Source: JAWLFY01 sp964462125
Lineage (GTDB): Bacteria; Planctomycetota; Planctomycetia; Pirellulales; Pirellulaceae
DNA length: 29,559 bases
Direction of reading: 5' to 3'
Assembly: GCA_964462125.1 (NCBI GenBank)
Contig: CAYWXT010000040.1
Span: 1 to 29,559 of the forward strand
The notes under the pieces are model-generated. The model was not told where the DNA came from. It was given only the letters and a program-made list of their open reading frames with translations, and made no database searches. Below, one piece after another: positions 7,710 through 15,636 of the stretch (position 1 is its first letter; the number at the start of each line of letters is the position of its first letter). The position numbers and the translations under genes were made by a program.

Positions 7710-8498
7710 TCACGCCGCTGCGCTGGTCGGCGACTCCTCTTGCACCCTTTCCCGCAATCGTTGTCGACGATCGGCGGCCGGTTCTGGAGCCATCTTGTCG
7801 AACAGATTTCCCAGCAGTTTGGGGTGGTAACAGACGAACCCCCAGAGCAGTCCGAGTGCGGCGCCGCCGACGGTATCGCTGAGAAAATGGGCTCCGCCGT
7901 AGAGACGCTGAATGAGCGTCCCCAGGCAGACCGCAGCGAAGAGCCACCGGCCGCGGGGAAAGGTGATCCATAAGCCGATGGTGAGTGCCGTCGCGGTCGC
8001 CATATTGCCGCTCGGGAATGCCCGCGTCCCGGCATCGAATGCGGCAACCCGGCTGAGATTCCAGTCGAAGGCCCACAACCAAGCCGATTCATAGGTGGCG
8101 ATATCGAGATTCAAGCCGTAGGGGCGGGGGCGCAAGACGAACATTTTGGTAATCGTCGCGACGGCGCCGCCGCCGAGCGCCAGGGCTGCCAGGCGGGGCA
8201 CATGCCAACGGCGGCGGGGAGCCAGGAGCAGGACGCCGACCAGGATCAGGAACACGCCGCCACCATGGGAAAAAACTCGGGTCAGCTCGAGCACCTCGCT
8301 GAGCTCCCGCCCCAATGGTTCACGCAGAAACCAGCGGGCGATCGGTACGTCGATCAAGGTCGTCAGGGGGACACAAAGGATCGCGAACGCCGCCATCCAT
8401 AACAGCGTCATCGGGCGATAAAGCGTTGCCGCGTCGCCATGGGCCGAGGTCGGGATCGGCAACGTCGACGGGAGGGTTGAACGATCGAGGAAACGCAT
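7710..8498 (-). CDS. PAP2-family membrane phosphatase with altered motif 2
   Basis: The 262-residue protein has several hydrophobic segments and the three-part phosphatidic acid phosphatase signature. Motif 1 is K118-x6-RP (KMFVLRPRP, residues 118-126). Motif 3 ends in the RLYGGAHFLSD segment with H204, the expected catalytic histidine, and D208. Motif 2 reads PSGN at 162-165, where the family normally has PSGH; the codon is AAT at 8004-8006. Family enzymes hydrolyse lipid phosphates or pyrophosphates at the membrane. The ATG at 8498 is preferred because the longer form from 8561 would translate an 18-bp tandem duplication. The altered histidine, which normally acts as the general acid, makes activity uncertain. 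The gene is convergent with coaD. Confidence 0.88.
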   Translation of the reverse strand: MRFLDRSTLPSTLPIPTSAHGDAATLYRPMTLLWMAAFAILCVPLTTLIDVPIARWFLREPLGRELSEVLELTRVFSHGGGVFLILVGVLLLAPRRRWHVPRLAALALGGGAVATITKMFVLRPRPYGLNLDIATYESAWLWAFDWNLSRVAAFDAGTRAFPSGNMATATALTIGLWITFPRGRWLFAAVCLGTLIQRLYGGAHFLSDTVGGAALGLLWGFVCYHPKLLGNLFDKMAPEPAADRRQRLRERVQEESPTSAAA

Positions 8499-8505
8499 GG
8501 GCGAG

Positions 8506-8541
8506 GAATCCCAGTAACAAAACGAATCCCAATGACAAAAC
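8506..8541. repeat. Two tandem 18-bp copies upstream of the PAP2 gene
   Basis: GAATCCCAGTAACAAAAC (8506-8523) is followed directly by GAATCCCAATGACAAAAC (8524-8541), differing at two positions. The pair begins 7 bp upstream of the chosen PAP2 start codon, in its presumed 5' leader or promoter region. It could be a duplicated binding site or simple slippage. Confidence 0.6.
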
Positions 8542-8869
8542 CGACCGCCACCGATCGGCACTGACGTGGATGACTGCGAACTTCGACGCCCAGGAAGCTA
8601 ACCGATGGCAGCGCGGCGGCGAAAGGTGAATTGCCAGATCAGTCCGCCAGAGTCCACCCCAAGCTGCAAGATTCGGGCCTGGGTGCCCGCACCGGTGGGG
8701 ACGAAGCCCGCGCTGCCGACCCCGCAGGGGCCGGAGATCGGCGCCGCAGAAGACCGGTGGCGCCGCCCATCTGTGATCCGTTCGAGATCGAACCGTTGTG
8801 GCCCCAAACCGTTGTGGCCCAGAGCTGACGAACAATGCCCAAAGATTCCCCCGCTCCTGCCTGCTTGCA
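8542..8869. other. Gene-poor stretch with short direct repeat
   Basis: Together with the 18-bp duplication, the 371 bp between the PAP2 start (8498) and the end of the dehydrogenase gene (8870) contain no convincing gene: open frames across it are short, overlap each other, and encode Arg/Pro-rich sequence without recognisable motifs. A 12-bp sequence, CCGTTGTGGCCC, occurs twice at about 8793-8804 and 8809-8820. A PAP2 promoter is expected at the left end. No terminator with a T-run was found for the dehydrogenase gene. Confidence 0.45.
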
Positions 8870-11800
8870 CTACAGCCTGGAACCGTAAAAGACACCTTGA
8901 TCCAAATGAAAAATCCCTGGCTTGGTGAGCCCCAGTTTGACAAACCGCCCGGTTGTCCCGGCGGGCAGATCAAACGACCACTTCTTCTTCGGCCCAGGGC
9001 TCTGCCAAACCTGCTGCCACGACTCCCCGTCGTCGCTGATCCACATCGCCAACCCTTCGGCGCGGTCGTGATAGTTCTCGTCCCGCCGATTGAACAGCTC
9101 CACATGACGGATCTCCACCGGCTCGGCAAACTGCACGAGCACCTCGGCGTGTTCCGAAGGACGGTTGGGGGAGTGGAACGCAAACCCATGCTTTTCGGGA
9201 CGCTTTCCACTCAAGAACCGGTTGGCCTCGACATTCCAATTGGAGGGAAATCCAGGACCGAGTTTGATCCGCGTGTCCCGAGAAATCTCCTCAAACTCGC
9301 CATGCCGCCGCAACGCCGCCTCGGCGTTGGGGTCGGTCGTGATCCAACCATCGGAGAGAAACTCGAGCAGATCAAGTAGCTCCCCCGGGGCGATCGTCTC
9401 CAGCAAGCCTTCCGGCATGCTGCTGGCGTTCATCTTCTTGCGAAGCTCAATCTCCTCCTTCTCAATCGCGACCTCCTTGCCGTCAGCGATCCCTAGTTTC
9501 AAAACCTGTTCGTCTTCGGAGAGGATAAACCCGTTGTGGGTCTGGCCATCGTCGGTCAGCACCGCCACGGTCTCGTAACCCTCGGAAATCTCTTCGTTGG
9601 GCCAGACGATCGAGCGAATGAGCTGTTCGCGTGTGTGCCGGCGGGCGATATCGGTCAAGTCGGGTCCGAACTCCTTGCCAAGCTTGCCGTGCTGGTGACA
9701 GGCGGCGCACGCCCGCTCAAAGACCTTGACTCCATTTTCACGCTTCCCACCCCCGGCAGCGACCAAACGATCCAGTGCCGCGCGATGCGCGTCCTCCTGG
9801 TCCGTATCGAGCAAGGTGCGGAGCGGCTTGTAAATCTCCGCGGCCGGACCGGTGGCATAGCGATAGTCCATCAGCACCCGCCGCGCCTCGGATGACAATT
9901 CGGGCCGGAGTTCGGAGTCCGTCAAGGTCCCCTCCCACACCGGCTCCAGTGCCTGAAGCGTATGTTCCAGGACGTAGTCGATCCAGGGATCGCGGGGCTG
10001 GTGAGCCGTCTGCAACACGATCTCCACCGCCTCCCAGTTGGGCTGGAAACTCGCCGCCCGCAACGTCTCCAGACGTACCCGGGGATGGGGATCGGTGCTG
10101 CCGCGGCGCAGCGACGCGTTGGGATCCTCCATCCATTCCCACTGGTTGCCGACGACGTGTATCGCCGCGGCGCGGGCATGGAAGTTATCGCTGTCCAGGA
10201 TCTCGGCGACCAACTCCGGGTCGACCGCATGCAACGACTCCTGAATCCACAGCACCTCGCACAGCAGCCGCGGATCGAGTGCCTCGCCCGACGCTTTCTG
10301 ACGAGCGAGCCACTCATCCGCCTTGCTCAACACCTCGTCGCGGTCGCGAGCCCACAGCTCACGCCGGGCGCGATAGCGCGTCCGCGGCTCAAACGCGTCA
10401 AGCTGGTCGAGCAACTGCTCCACCGGCCGTTCAGCTTGGGTCGCCGGTTCGACCAGCGGGTTGTCTTGATAAACCAACCGATACAGCCGCCCATGTTGGT
10501 GATCCCGATTCGGATCGCGCTGGGAATACTGCATGTGGCCGATCAGCGCATTGCACCAGTCTCCGAACCAGAGCGCCCCATCGGGACCGATCTTCGGGTC
10601 GACGGGGCGGAAAAACATGTCGGTCGAATCGAGCAGGTCCTCGATTCGCTCACCGGTCATCCCCGCAGTCCCCGGCTCGCCCTCGACGGTGAAACGGGGA
10701 ATGCCGTGCATGTTGATCACGCATGCGTAGATGAAGTCGTCGTGCACCTCGGCCGGGAACTGTCGCGATGTCAGGAACTCGCTCCCGATCGCTGGACGCA
10801 TCCCTTCATTGTTAAAGATCGGTTCCACGCTCCGCCGCGAACGAACGGCCCCTCCGGATAGCAGACTCGCCCAGTGCTGCTGGGCGCCCGTTCCGTCGCC
10901 GATGATTCCGTTGCCCCACTCGTCGAACACCAAACACCAAGGGTTGCCATAGGCTGGCGTTCGAAAGTGACGGACCTTGAGCGACTCCAGGTCCCACACG
11001 TACGCTCCCGAAGGGCCTTTGTTCCGGAACGGTCCCCAAGGCGTCTCGAGTGTCGTCGACATCGAGATCCCTTCGAGCATGTGCAGCAAACCGCCGTGGG
11101 AATACTCCCAGGCTCCCATGGCGTGGTGCGTGTCGTCGGTGCCGATCCCGTCGAGTATCTGCACAACTTCGTCGGCGACATCGTCGCCAGTGGTGTCCTT
11201 CAAAAACAAAATCCGGGGCTCATCGACCACCAACACGCCACCGTCATAGAATTCGAAGCCGGTGGGACAGATCAACCGATCGTAAAAGGTGGTGCACTCG
11301 TCGGCCCGCCCGTCACCGGTGGTGTCTTCCAAGATCAACAAGCGATCGTTCGGTTTCGCACCCCCGGGAAGCCACTGTGGATAGTTGGCCATGCAGGAAA
11401 CCCATAGCCGTCCCTGGTTGTCGAACGCGAGCTGAGTCGGGTTGGCCAGTTCGGGGAAATCTTGCTCGGAGGCAAACAGCTCGACATCGAATCCCTCCGG
11501 CACCGACATCTGCTCCATCGATTCCTCCGGCGTCGGATACTTGAGCGTCTCCGGCTCCCGCATGCGACGAAAGCTTTCGTCCCGGGATCCAAACATCGTC
11601 TCCGGTATGTACACCTCACCCGTCCCCGAATCATCCGGCTCGGGCGGGACCGGCTCGCCGGCGGCCAGGTCCCAGATGTATTGATCGCGCACCTCCACCA
11701 TGTTGCGAACCTTGCGGAACTCGGTCGGAAACGTCTCCGTGTCCCAGGTTCTGCGGCCGCCGTAAACGTACCAACCGTTGAGCATCCGGTAGTCTTGCAG

Positions 11801-12625
11801 ATGCAACCAAGACTTATCGTTGACCGCGGTGCGAATCCGCTCGCGAAGATCCGCTTCGACCGCCAGAGGTTCTGGACCGAAGAGGGATCGGTCGAGGATT
11901 TGGGCGATTTTCTCGTCCCCCCGCTCGTTCAAGTGAATCCCGTTGATCGTGTAGTGCGCCCCAGGCTCCGCGGTGAATAACTCCTTCGTCGGGCCGAACA
12001 AATCGACCACGCGATGACCGTCGACAGCCCCCAGCTCTCGGATCGCCGCCGCATATTTCGCCAAGCGACGGTTCTCCTCCACCCCGTCCGGCTGCAGAGG
12101 ATTGCCGGTCGACTCAAATGCGATCGGCGTGACAAGGACGAATTCCGGCCTCCGGCCGTCGCGGGCAAATGTTGTGGACTGCTCTTGGATATAAGCTCGG
12201 TAGTCCGCCACGAACTGCTCGATCACCTCCGGTTCGTCCCCCGCATACGACTCGTTGAAGCCGAAGAAACAGATGAAAAAGTCGGGCCCGTAGACTTTCA
12301 ACGGATCGTCGATTTCGGTGTAGTTGGAGGGGCGCTGCTGATTCCCCACCTCGTCGGCAGGCCAACCGAAGTTGCGAAATGTTACCTGCTCCGGCCGGGT
12401 TCGCAGGTGAACCGCCGTTTCGAAGTGCCCGAACAAATTCATTCGCTCGGCCGTGGAGTTGCCAACCAACGCGATCCGTTGGCCAGGACGAAAGCGAACC
12501 GGTTCTGTCGACTCTGCATTCGAGCCGCGCGAACCCGCCAACGTGAACGTGACGATCAAGGAAAACAGCAATGCCCGCGACCCACAGTTCAACCCGGACA
12601 CTGGCGATGGATGATCAAATAGCAT
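8870..12625 (-). CDS. Secreted SGNH / PVC-type dehydrogenase / cytochrome c multidomain protein
   Basis: This 1251-residue protein starts with a signal peptide (RALLFSLIVTFTLAGS then an Ala-rich site). An SGNH/GDSL-hydrolase-like domain follows: GNSTAERM with S57, a GFNES block, and NGIHLNERG near residues 230-240. Next come a PVC-type propeller dehydrogenase domain (LWVSCMANYPQWLPG, LLILEDTTGDGRADECTTF and related repeats, about 400-750), an alpha-helical HEAT-like region (about 780-950), and a heme-binding CAACH site at 973-977 with GPDLTDIARRHTREQLIRSI after it. A C-terminal discoidin/F5/8-type beta domain (about 1150-1251) may bind carbohydrate. The family is typical of planctomycetes and presumed periplasmic, oxidising sugars or alcohols; the substrate is unknown. 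ATG 12625 is chosen because ATG 12727 would overlap the ThuA stop and push the signal peptide inward. Confidence 0.9.
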   Translation of the reverse strand: MLFDHPSPVSGLNCGSRALLFSLIVTFTLAGSRGSNAESTEPVRFRPGQRIALVGNSTAERMNLFGHFETAVHLRTRPEQVTFRNFGWPADEVGNQQRPSNYTEIDDPLKVYGPDFFICFFGFNESYAGDEPEVIEQFVADYRAYIQEQSTTFARDGRRPEFVLVTPIAFESTGNPLQPDGVEENRRLAKYAAAIRELGAVDGHRVVDLFGPTKELFTAEPGAHYTINGIHLNERGDEKIAQILDRSLFGPEPLAVEADLRERIRTAVNDKSWLHLQDYRMLNGWYVYGGRRTWDTETFPTEFRKVRNMVEVRDQYIWDLAAGEPVPPEPDDSGTGEVYIPETMFGSRDESFRRMREPETLKYPTPEESMEQMSVPEGFDVELFASEQDFPELANPTQLAFDNQGRLWVSCMANYPQWLPGGAKPNDRLLILEDTTGDGRADECTTFYDRLICPTGFEFYDGGVLVVDEPRILFLKDTTGDDVADEVVQILDGIGTDDTHHAMGAWEYSHGGLLHMLEGISMSTTLETPWGPFRNKGPSGAYVWDLESLKVRHFRTPAYGNPWCLVFDEWGNGIIGDGTGAQQHWASLLSGGAVRSRRSVEPIFNNEGMRPAIGSEFLTSRQFPAEVHDDFIYACVINMHGIPRFTVEGEPGTAGMTGERIEDLLDSTDMFFRPVDPKIGPDGALWFGDWCNALIGHMQYSQRDPNRDHQHGRLYRLVYQDNPLVEPATQAERPVEQLLDQLDAFEPRTRYRARRELWARDRDEVLSKADEWLARQKASGEALDPRLLCEVLWIQESLHAVDPELVAEILDSDNFHARAAAIHVVGNQWEWMEDPNASLRRGSTDPHPRVRLETLRAASFQPNWEAVEIVLQTAHQPRDPWIDYVLEHTLQALEPVWEGTLTDSELRPELSSEARRVLMDYRYATGPAAEIYKPLRTLLDTDQEDAHRAALDRLVAAGGGKRENGVKVFERACAACHQHGKLGKEFGPDLTDIARRHTREQLIRSIVWPNEEISEGYETVAVLTDDGQTHNGFILSEDEQVLKLGIADGKEVAIEKEEIELRKKMNASSMPEGLLETIAPGELLDLLEFLSDGWITTDPNAEAALRRHGEFEEISRDTRIKLGPGFPSNWNVEANRFLSGKRPEKHGFAFHSPNRPSEHAEVLVQFAEPVEIRHVELFNRRDENYHDRAEGLAMWISDDGESWQQVWQSPGPKKKWSFDLPAGTTGRFVKLGLTKPGIFHLDQGVFYGSRL

Positions 12626-12678
12626 GAAGATTCGGAGCAAGTGGGAGAGGAATGTTGAAACGATGTAAGGATCGTGCG

Positions 12679-13464
12679 TCAATCGGCCAAGGCCCACTTC
12701 CATCCGTCCGCGACGATCGTCTGCCACTCGTCCGCCTCGATCGTCTCATTGTGGTGGCCGAGAGAAATGCCGAATACCCGCACGTCTTGCCATTGGTTGG
12801 CCCAGATCACCGGCTCATCTTTCTCCGTCTCATCGCTGTAAGCTGTGGCGAGCACCGTCGCCGAGGGCCACACCTTTTCGATGATGTACAGCTCGCCGTT
12901 GGGTGTCTTCCACTCCCCTTTCAGCGACCCGAGGGCAGGGTGATCCTTCCCCGCTTCGGTCGGCTTGACCTGCAAACTTCGCTTGGCCCGCTCATGCCGA
13001 CGACTCGTGACGCCGACCAGCTCCCGCCAGGCATCGGCGGTCGGCGCGGCGCGGTAGGAGTGCATCGAACAGTGAACCATGATCGCCGGTACGCCATGGT
13101 CCACATGAGCATCGACGATCCCCGTCACGAAATCGCCGTCCTCGATCGCCCCAAAGCATTCGTTATGAATGACGATGTCGAACCCTTCGATCCAGTCGGG
13201 CTGGCGGTAGACGTCCACCTTCGTGTCTTTCGCCTCACCGTACTCCAGGATCGTCCACTCGATCTGGCCAACCCGCTTGGAAAGCCCCTCGCTGATCAGC
13301 CGCTTTTGGTTCTGGTAGTCGTGGCAGCAGCCGCCGGTGATCATCAACGCCCGCACCTGGGACCCACTCTCGGCCGGCTCCGCTGCATTCCCGCTCGCCG
13401 AGTCCAGGAGTGAGCCAACGAAAATCGCCATCGACAGCAAAAGGGGACAGAAAAGCGTTTTCAT
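12679..13464 (-). CDS. Secreted ThuA-domain protein
   Basis: The 261-residue protein has a cleavable signal peptide (residues 1 to about 28, LLLSMAIFVGSLLDSASGNAA) and then the ThuA/trehalose-utilisation fold, which is related to class I glutamine amidotransferases. Typical segments are RALMITGGCCHDYQNQ, the YGEAKDTKVDVY block, FDIVIHNECFG, GVPAIMVHCSMHSYR and the C-terminal VFGISLGHHNETIE. ThuA proteins are frequent next to PVC-type dehydrogenases and Gfo/Idh oxidoreductases and are thought to act in sugar metabolism; the reaction is not established. An AGGAA sequence on the minus strand (13475-13471) lies 6 nt before the ATG. The giant dehydrogenase gene starts 53 nt after its stop, suggesting one operon. 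Confidence 0.9.
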   Translation of the reverse strand: MKTLFCPLLLSMAIFVGSLLDSASGNAAEPAESGSQVRALMITGGCCHDYQNQKRLISEGLSKRVGQIEWTILEYGEAKDTKVDVYRQPDWIEGFDIVIHNECFGAIEDGDFVTGIVDAHVDHGVPAIMVHCSMHSYRAAPTADAWRELVGVTSRRHERAKRSLQVKPTEAGKDHPALGSLKGEWKTPNGELYIIEKVWPSATVLATAYSDETEKDEPVIWANQWQDVRVFGISLGHHNETIEADEWQTIVADGWKWALAD

Positions 13465-13540
13465 CGTGAGTTCCTGGCAGAGGGGGGGTGGGAAAACGAA
13501 CCCTTCGGCACAATAACTGCGTAGAGTTCATCAATCGAAC

Positions 13541-13578
13541 GATTCGGGATGCCAAGCTGGCGCGTTCACGCCCGAATC
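13541..13578. promoter_or_regulatory. Inverted repeat in ThuA/FxsA divergent region
   Basis: GATTCGGG (13541-13548) and CCCGAATC (13571-13578) are perfect 8-bp inverted copies around a smaller inverted repeat, GCCA (13551-13554) and TGGC (13558-13561). The structure lies in the 176-bp region between the divergent ThuA and FxsA-like genes and could be an operator or a leader hairpin. No T-run follows, so it is not an obvious terminator. Confidence 0.4.
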
Positions 13579-13640
13579 ACTTGGACGGTTGAGTGGACAT
13601 TTCGAGCTCTTTTCGTCTCGCGTGGCGGGACTGTGATATC

Positions 13641-14114
13641 ATGCTGCTCCGGCTCCTGGCGGCGTTCATCCTGATCCCGCTCATCGAATTGTACTTGCTG
13701 CTGCAGCTCGCGGAGCTGACCAGCGTGCCGGTGACGATCGGAATTGTCATCGGCACCGGCGTGCTGGGCTCGGTCCTCGCCCGCCGAGAAGGAGTCATGG
13801 CCTGGACCCGGTTCCGTTCCGCCCTGGGCGAAAACCGCGTTCCGAGCCGCGAGATCCAGGACGGACTGATGATCGTCTTCGCCGCAGCGCTACTGCTCAC
13901 CCCAGGCCTGCTCACCGATATCGTCGGGTTCGTTATGCTCCTGCCCGCCGGCAGGGATCTCATCCGCCGGCTGTTTCTTCGCCGGCTGGTCGGTCGAACC
14001 AGCATCCACGTGACGTCCTATCAAACGTTCGATTCCACCGAACCGGTCCACCGGGTGCCCAAGGAAGATCGCTATACGATCGATGCCGAATCGGTCCACC
14101 GAAAAAACCCATAG
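13641..14114 (+). CDS. FxsA-family cytoplasmic membrane protein
   Basis: The 157-residue protein has the FxsA layout: an N-terminal transmembrane segment (LLRLLAAFILIPLIELYLLLQ) with the characteristic proline-glutamate pair in the membrane, a second segment (VTIGIVIGTGVLGSVLARREG), a cytoplasmic loop, and a third (LMIVFAAALLLTPGLLTDIVGFVMLLP) with the LLTPGLLTD signature followed by an R-rich stretch (GRDLIRRLFLRRLVGR). FxsA in Escherichia coli suppresses F exclusion of phage T7 when overproduced; its normal role is unknown. The ATG at 13641 is preferred; a GTG at 13593 would add 16 polar residues ahead of the first membrane helix. No good ribosome binding site is seen. The hydrophilic C-terminal tail ends just before a tandem repeat array. 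Confidence 0.88.
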   Translation: MLLRLLAAFILIPLIELYLLLQLAELTSVPVTIGIVIGTGVLGSVLARREGVMAWTRFRSALGENRVPSREIQDGLMIVFAAALLLTPGLLTDIVGFVMLLPAGRDLIRRLFLRRLVGRTSIHVTSYQTFDSTEPVHRVPKEDRYTIDAESVHRKNP

Positions 14115-14148
14115 TACCGTCGTGTTGCTCCTGACCAACGCCCACACA

Positions 14149-14212
14149 ACGGCCCTTCAGGCGAACGGCCCTTCAAGCGAATGGCCCTTCAAGCGAACGG
14201 CCCTTCAAGCGA
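14149..14212. repeat. Four-copy 16-bp tandem repeat
   Basis: Four contiguous 16-bp units, consensus ACGGCCCTTCAAGCGA, occupy 14149-14164, 14165-14180, 14181-14196 and 14197-14212, with single changes in unit 1 (AAG to AGG) and unit 3 (C to T). The array lies between the convergent FxsA-like and Gfo/Idh genes, and its last unit overlaps the final codons and TGA stop (14207-14205) of the latter. There are no spacers, so it is not CRISPR. Near-identity of the copies suggests recent slippage expansion. Confidence 0.9.
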
Positions 14213-15509
14213 ACGGGTCGTACTCACCCGGAACGGGAACGGGGTATTTGCCATCGGGTCCGGGCGCAGTCGGGGGGGTCGTGTTGAGCGTATAGTCGTC
14301 GATCCCGGGCGCCAAATCCCGCCCCTTCTGCCACAACTCGTCCCACTTCACGACCTTGCCCGAATAGCACGCAGCCCGGCCGAGGATCGCGGTGAAGGTT
14401 GACTTGGCACCGTATTCTCCCTCGTTGTAAACCTCACCGGCCATCAGCGCTTCGATCATGTCGTGCTGCTCTTGCTGGTGCCCGTTGGGACTCTCGCCGG
14501 TGAACTTCCAGGCGTTCTCCCCTTCGATCACGCCGGACGGGTTGGAGGTGCCCTTGGTCCCATGGGCAAACTCGGCGACCTGGGTCCAGCCCCCTTTCAG
14601 GTGCCGGCCCTGGCTGTACATCTTCGTGCCGTCGGCAAAGGTGTATTCGCAAAACGTGTGGTCGAAGATCTGCGACTTGCTCGCATCGCCCCCCTCACGC
14701 ATCTCACGGCCGCCCATCCCGTTGCACTCGACCGGGTAGGCCCCTTTGACCCAACAGCCGACATCCAGGTTGTGAATGTGCTGCTCGCAAATCTGGTCGC
14801 CGGAGAGCCACGTGAAGTGGTACCAGTTGTTGGTCTGGAACTCCATTTCGGTCTGGTCCTCTGTTCGGTTGCGGTACCAGATGCCGCCCCCGTTCCAGTA
14901 CACCCGCTGCAGGATGATCTCGCCGATCGCGCCGTCGTGAAGCCGCTGAATCGTCTCCAGGTAGCGGGGCTCATGACGCCGCTGCAGTCCGATCGCCACC
15001 ATCAGGTTCTTCTTTTTGGACGCTTCAACCGAGTCCATCACGCGGCGCACGCCAGGGGCATCGGAGGCGACCGGCTTCTCCATGAAGACATGTTTCCCCT
15101 TGTTCACCGCATACTCGAACTGCTGGGGCTTGAATCCCGGCGGAGTCGCGATCACGACCACGTCGCAGTCGACGTCGATCGCCTGCTTGTACCCGTCGAG
15201 GCCGGTGAACATGCGGTCGGCGGGAACGTCGACCTTTTCACTGTGCCGATTCTGCAGTCGAGCGACCGACGACTGGGCGTTCTCGGCAAAGGCGTCGGCG
15301 ACCGCCACCAGCTTCGTGTTCCCCTTGGTGTTCATGATTTGGTCCGCGGCCCCCGTCCCGCGGCCGCCACAACCGATGACGACAAAACGGATCTCATCGC
15401 TCCCCGCCGCGTGGGCCGTCTTCGCCACCGTACTGGTCAACGCGGCCCCAGCCGCGACAGCGGAGGTTTGTTTGAGAAATCCACGTCGGTCAGAAGAATG
15501 CTTATCCAT
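14205..15509 (-). CDS. Tat-exported Gfo/Idh/MocA-family oxidoreductase
   Basis: The 434-residue protein begins with a twin-arginine signal (DRRGFLKQTSAVAAGAALTSTV, RR at 8-9), so it is folded with its cofactor before export. The Rossmann domain starts with RFVVIGCGGRGTGAADQI, the NAD(P)-binding glycine motif, and contains VVIATPPG and the family hallmark EKP in HVFMEKPVASDAPGVRRVMD. The C-terminal alpha/beta domain has QLRRHEPRYL-like QRRHEPRYLETIQRLHDGAIGEI and SGDQICEQHIHNLDVGCWV with the conserved histidines. Family members oxidise or reduce sugars or glycosides; secreted versions are abundant in planctomycetes. ATG 15509 has AGGAA 7 nt upstream (minus strand 15521-15517) and places the Tat motif at the N-terminus, unlike ATG 15572. 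It lies downstream of the NHL gene, probably in one operon. Confidence 0.92.
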   Translation of the reverse strand: MDKHSSDRRGFLKQTSAVAAGAALTSTVAKTAHAAGSDEIRFVVIGCGGRGTGAADQIMNTKGNTKLVAVADAFAENAQSSVARLQNRHSEKVDVPADRMFTGLDGYKQAIDVDCDVVVIATPPGFKPQQFEYAVNKGKHVFMEKPVASDAPGVRRVMDSVEASKKKNLMVAIGLQRRHEPRYLETIQRLHDGAIGEIILQRVYWNGGGIWYRNRTEDQTEMEFQTNNWYHFTWLSGDQICEQHIHNLDVGCWVKGAYPVECNGMGGREMREGGDASKSQIFDHTFCEYTFADGTKMYSQGRHLKGGWTQVAEFAHGTKGTSNPSGVIEGENAWKFTGESPNGHQQEQHDMIEALMAGEVYNEGEYGAKSTFTAILGRAACYSGKVVKWDELWQKGRDLAPGIDDYTLNTTPPTAPGPDGKYPVPVPGEYDPFA

Positions 15510-15615
15510 CGGGGGGTTCCTGGGGTTCGGTGGTGTGCACTGGATTGCTATGCCGCAATTGTAAACACTCACCTACTTTCTTGGGCAACGGAGCCACCGT
15601 TTTTCGTCGTACTCG

Positions 15616-15630
15616 CTGGCAGCCTAGGCC
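15616..15630. repeat. Possible decayed palindromic element
   Basis: CTGGCAGCCTAGGCC at 15616-15630 matches the core GGCAGCCT of the palindromic elements at 18895-18916 and 23290-23355 and lies just downstream of the NHL gene stop (minus strand, 15637). The flanking arm is lost. Similarity is short, so relatedness is tentative. Confidence 0.3.
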
Positions 15631-15636
15631 AACGTC

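Noticed and set aside
8605..8928. Open frames between the PAP2 and dehydrogenase genes on either strand
   Set aside because: Short, mutually overlapping, Arg/Pro-rich and without motifs; one overlaps the dehydrogenase gene end.
12626..12727. Upstream start for the giant dehydrogenase
   Set aside because: It would overlap the ThuA stop and put 34 residues in front of the signal peptide.
14149..14212. Possible CRISPR array
   Set aside because: The 16-bp units are contiguous with no spacers and there are no cas genes in the window.
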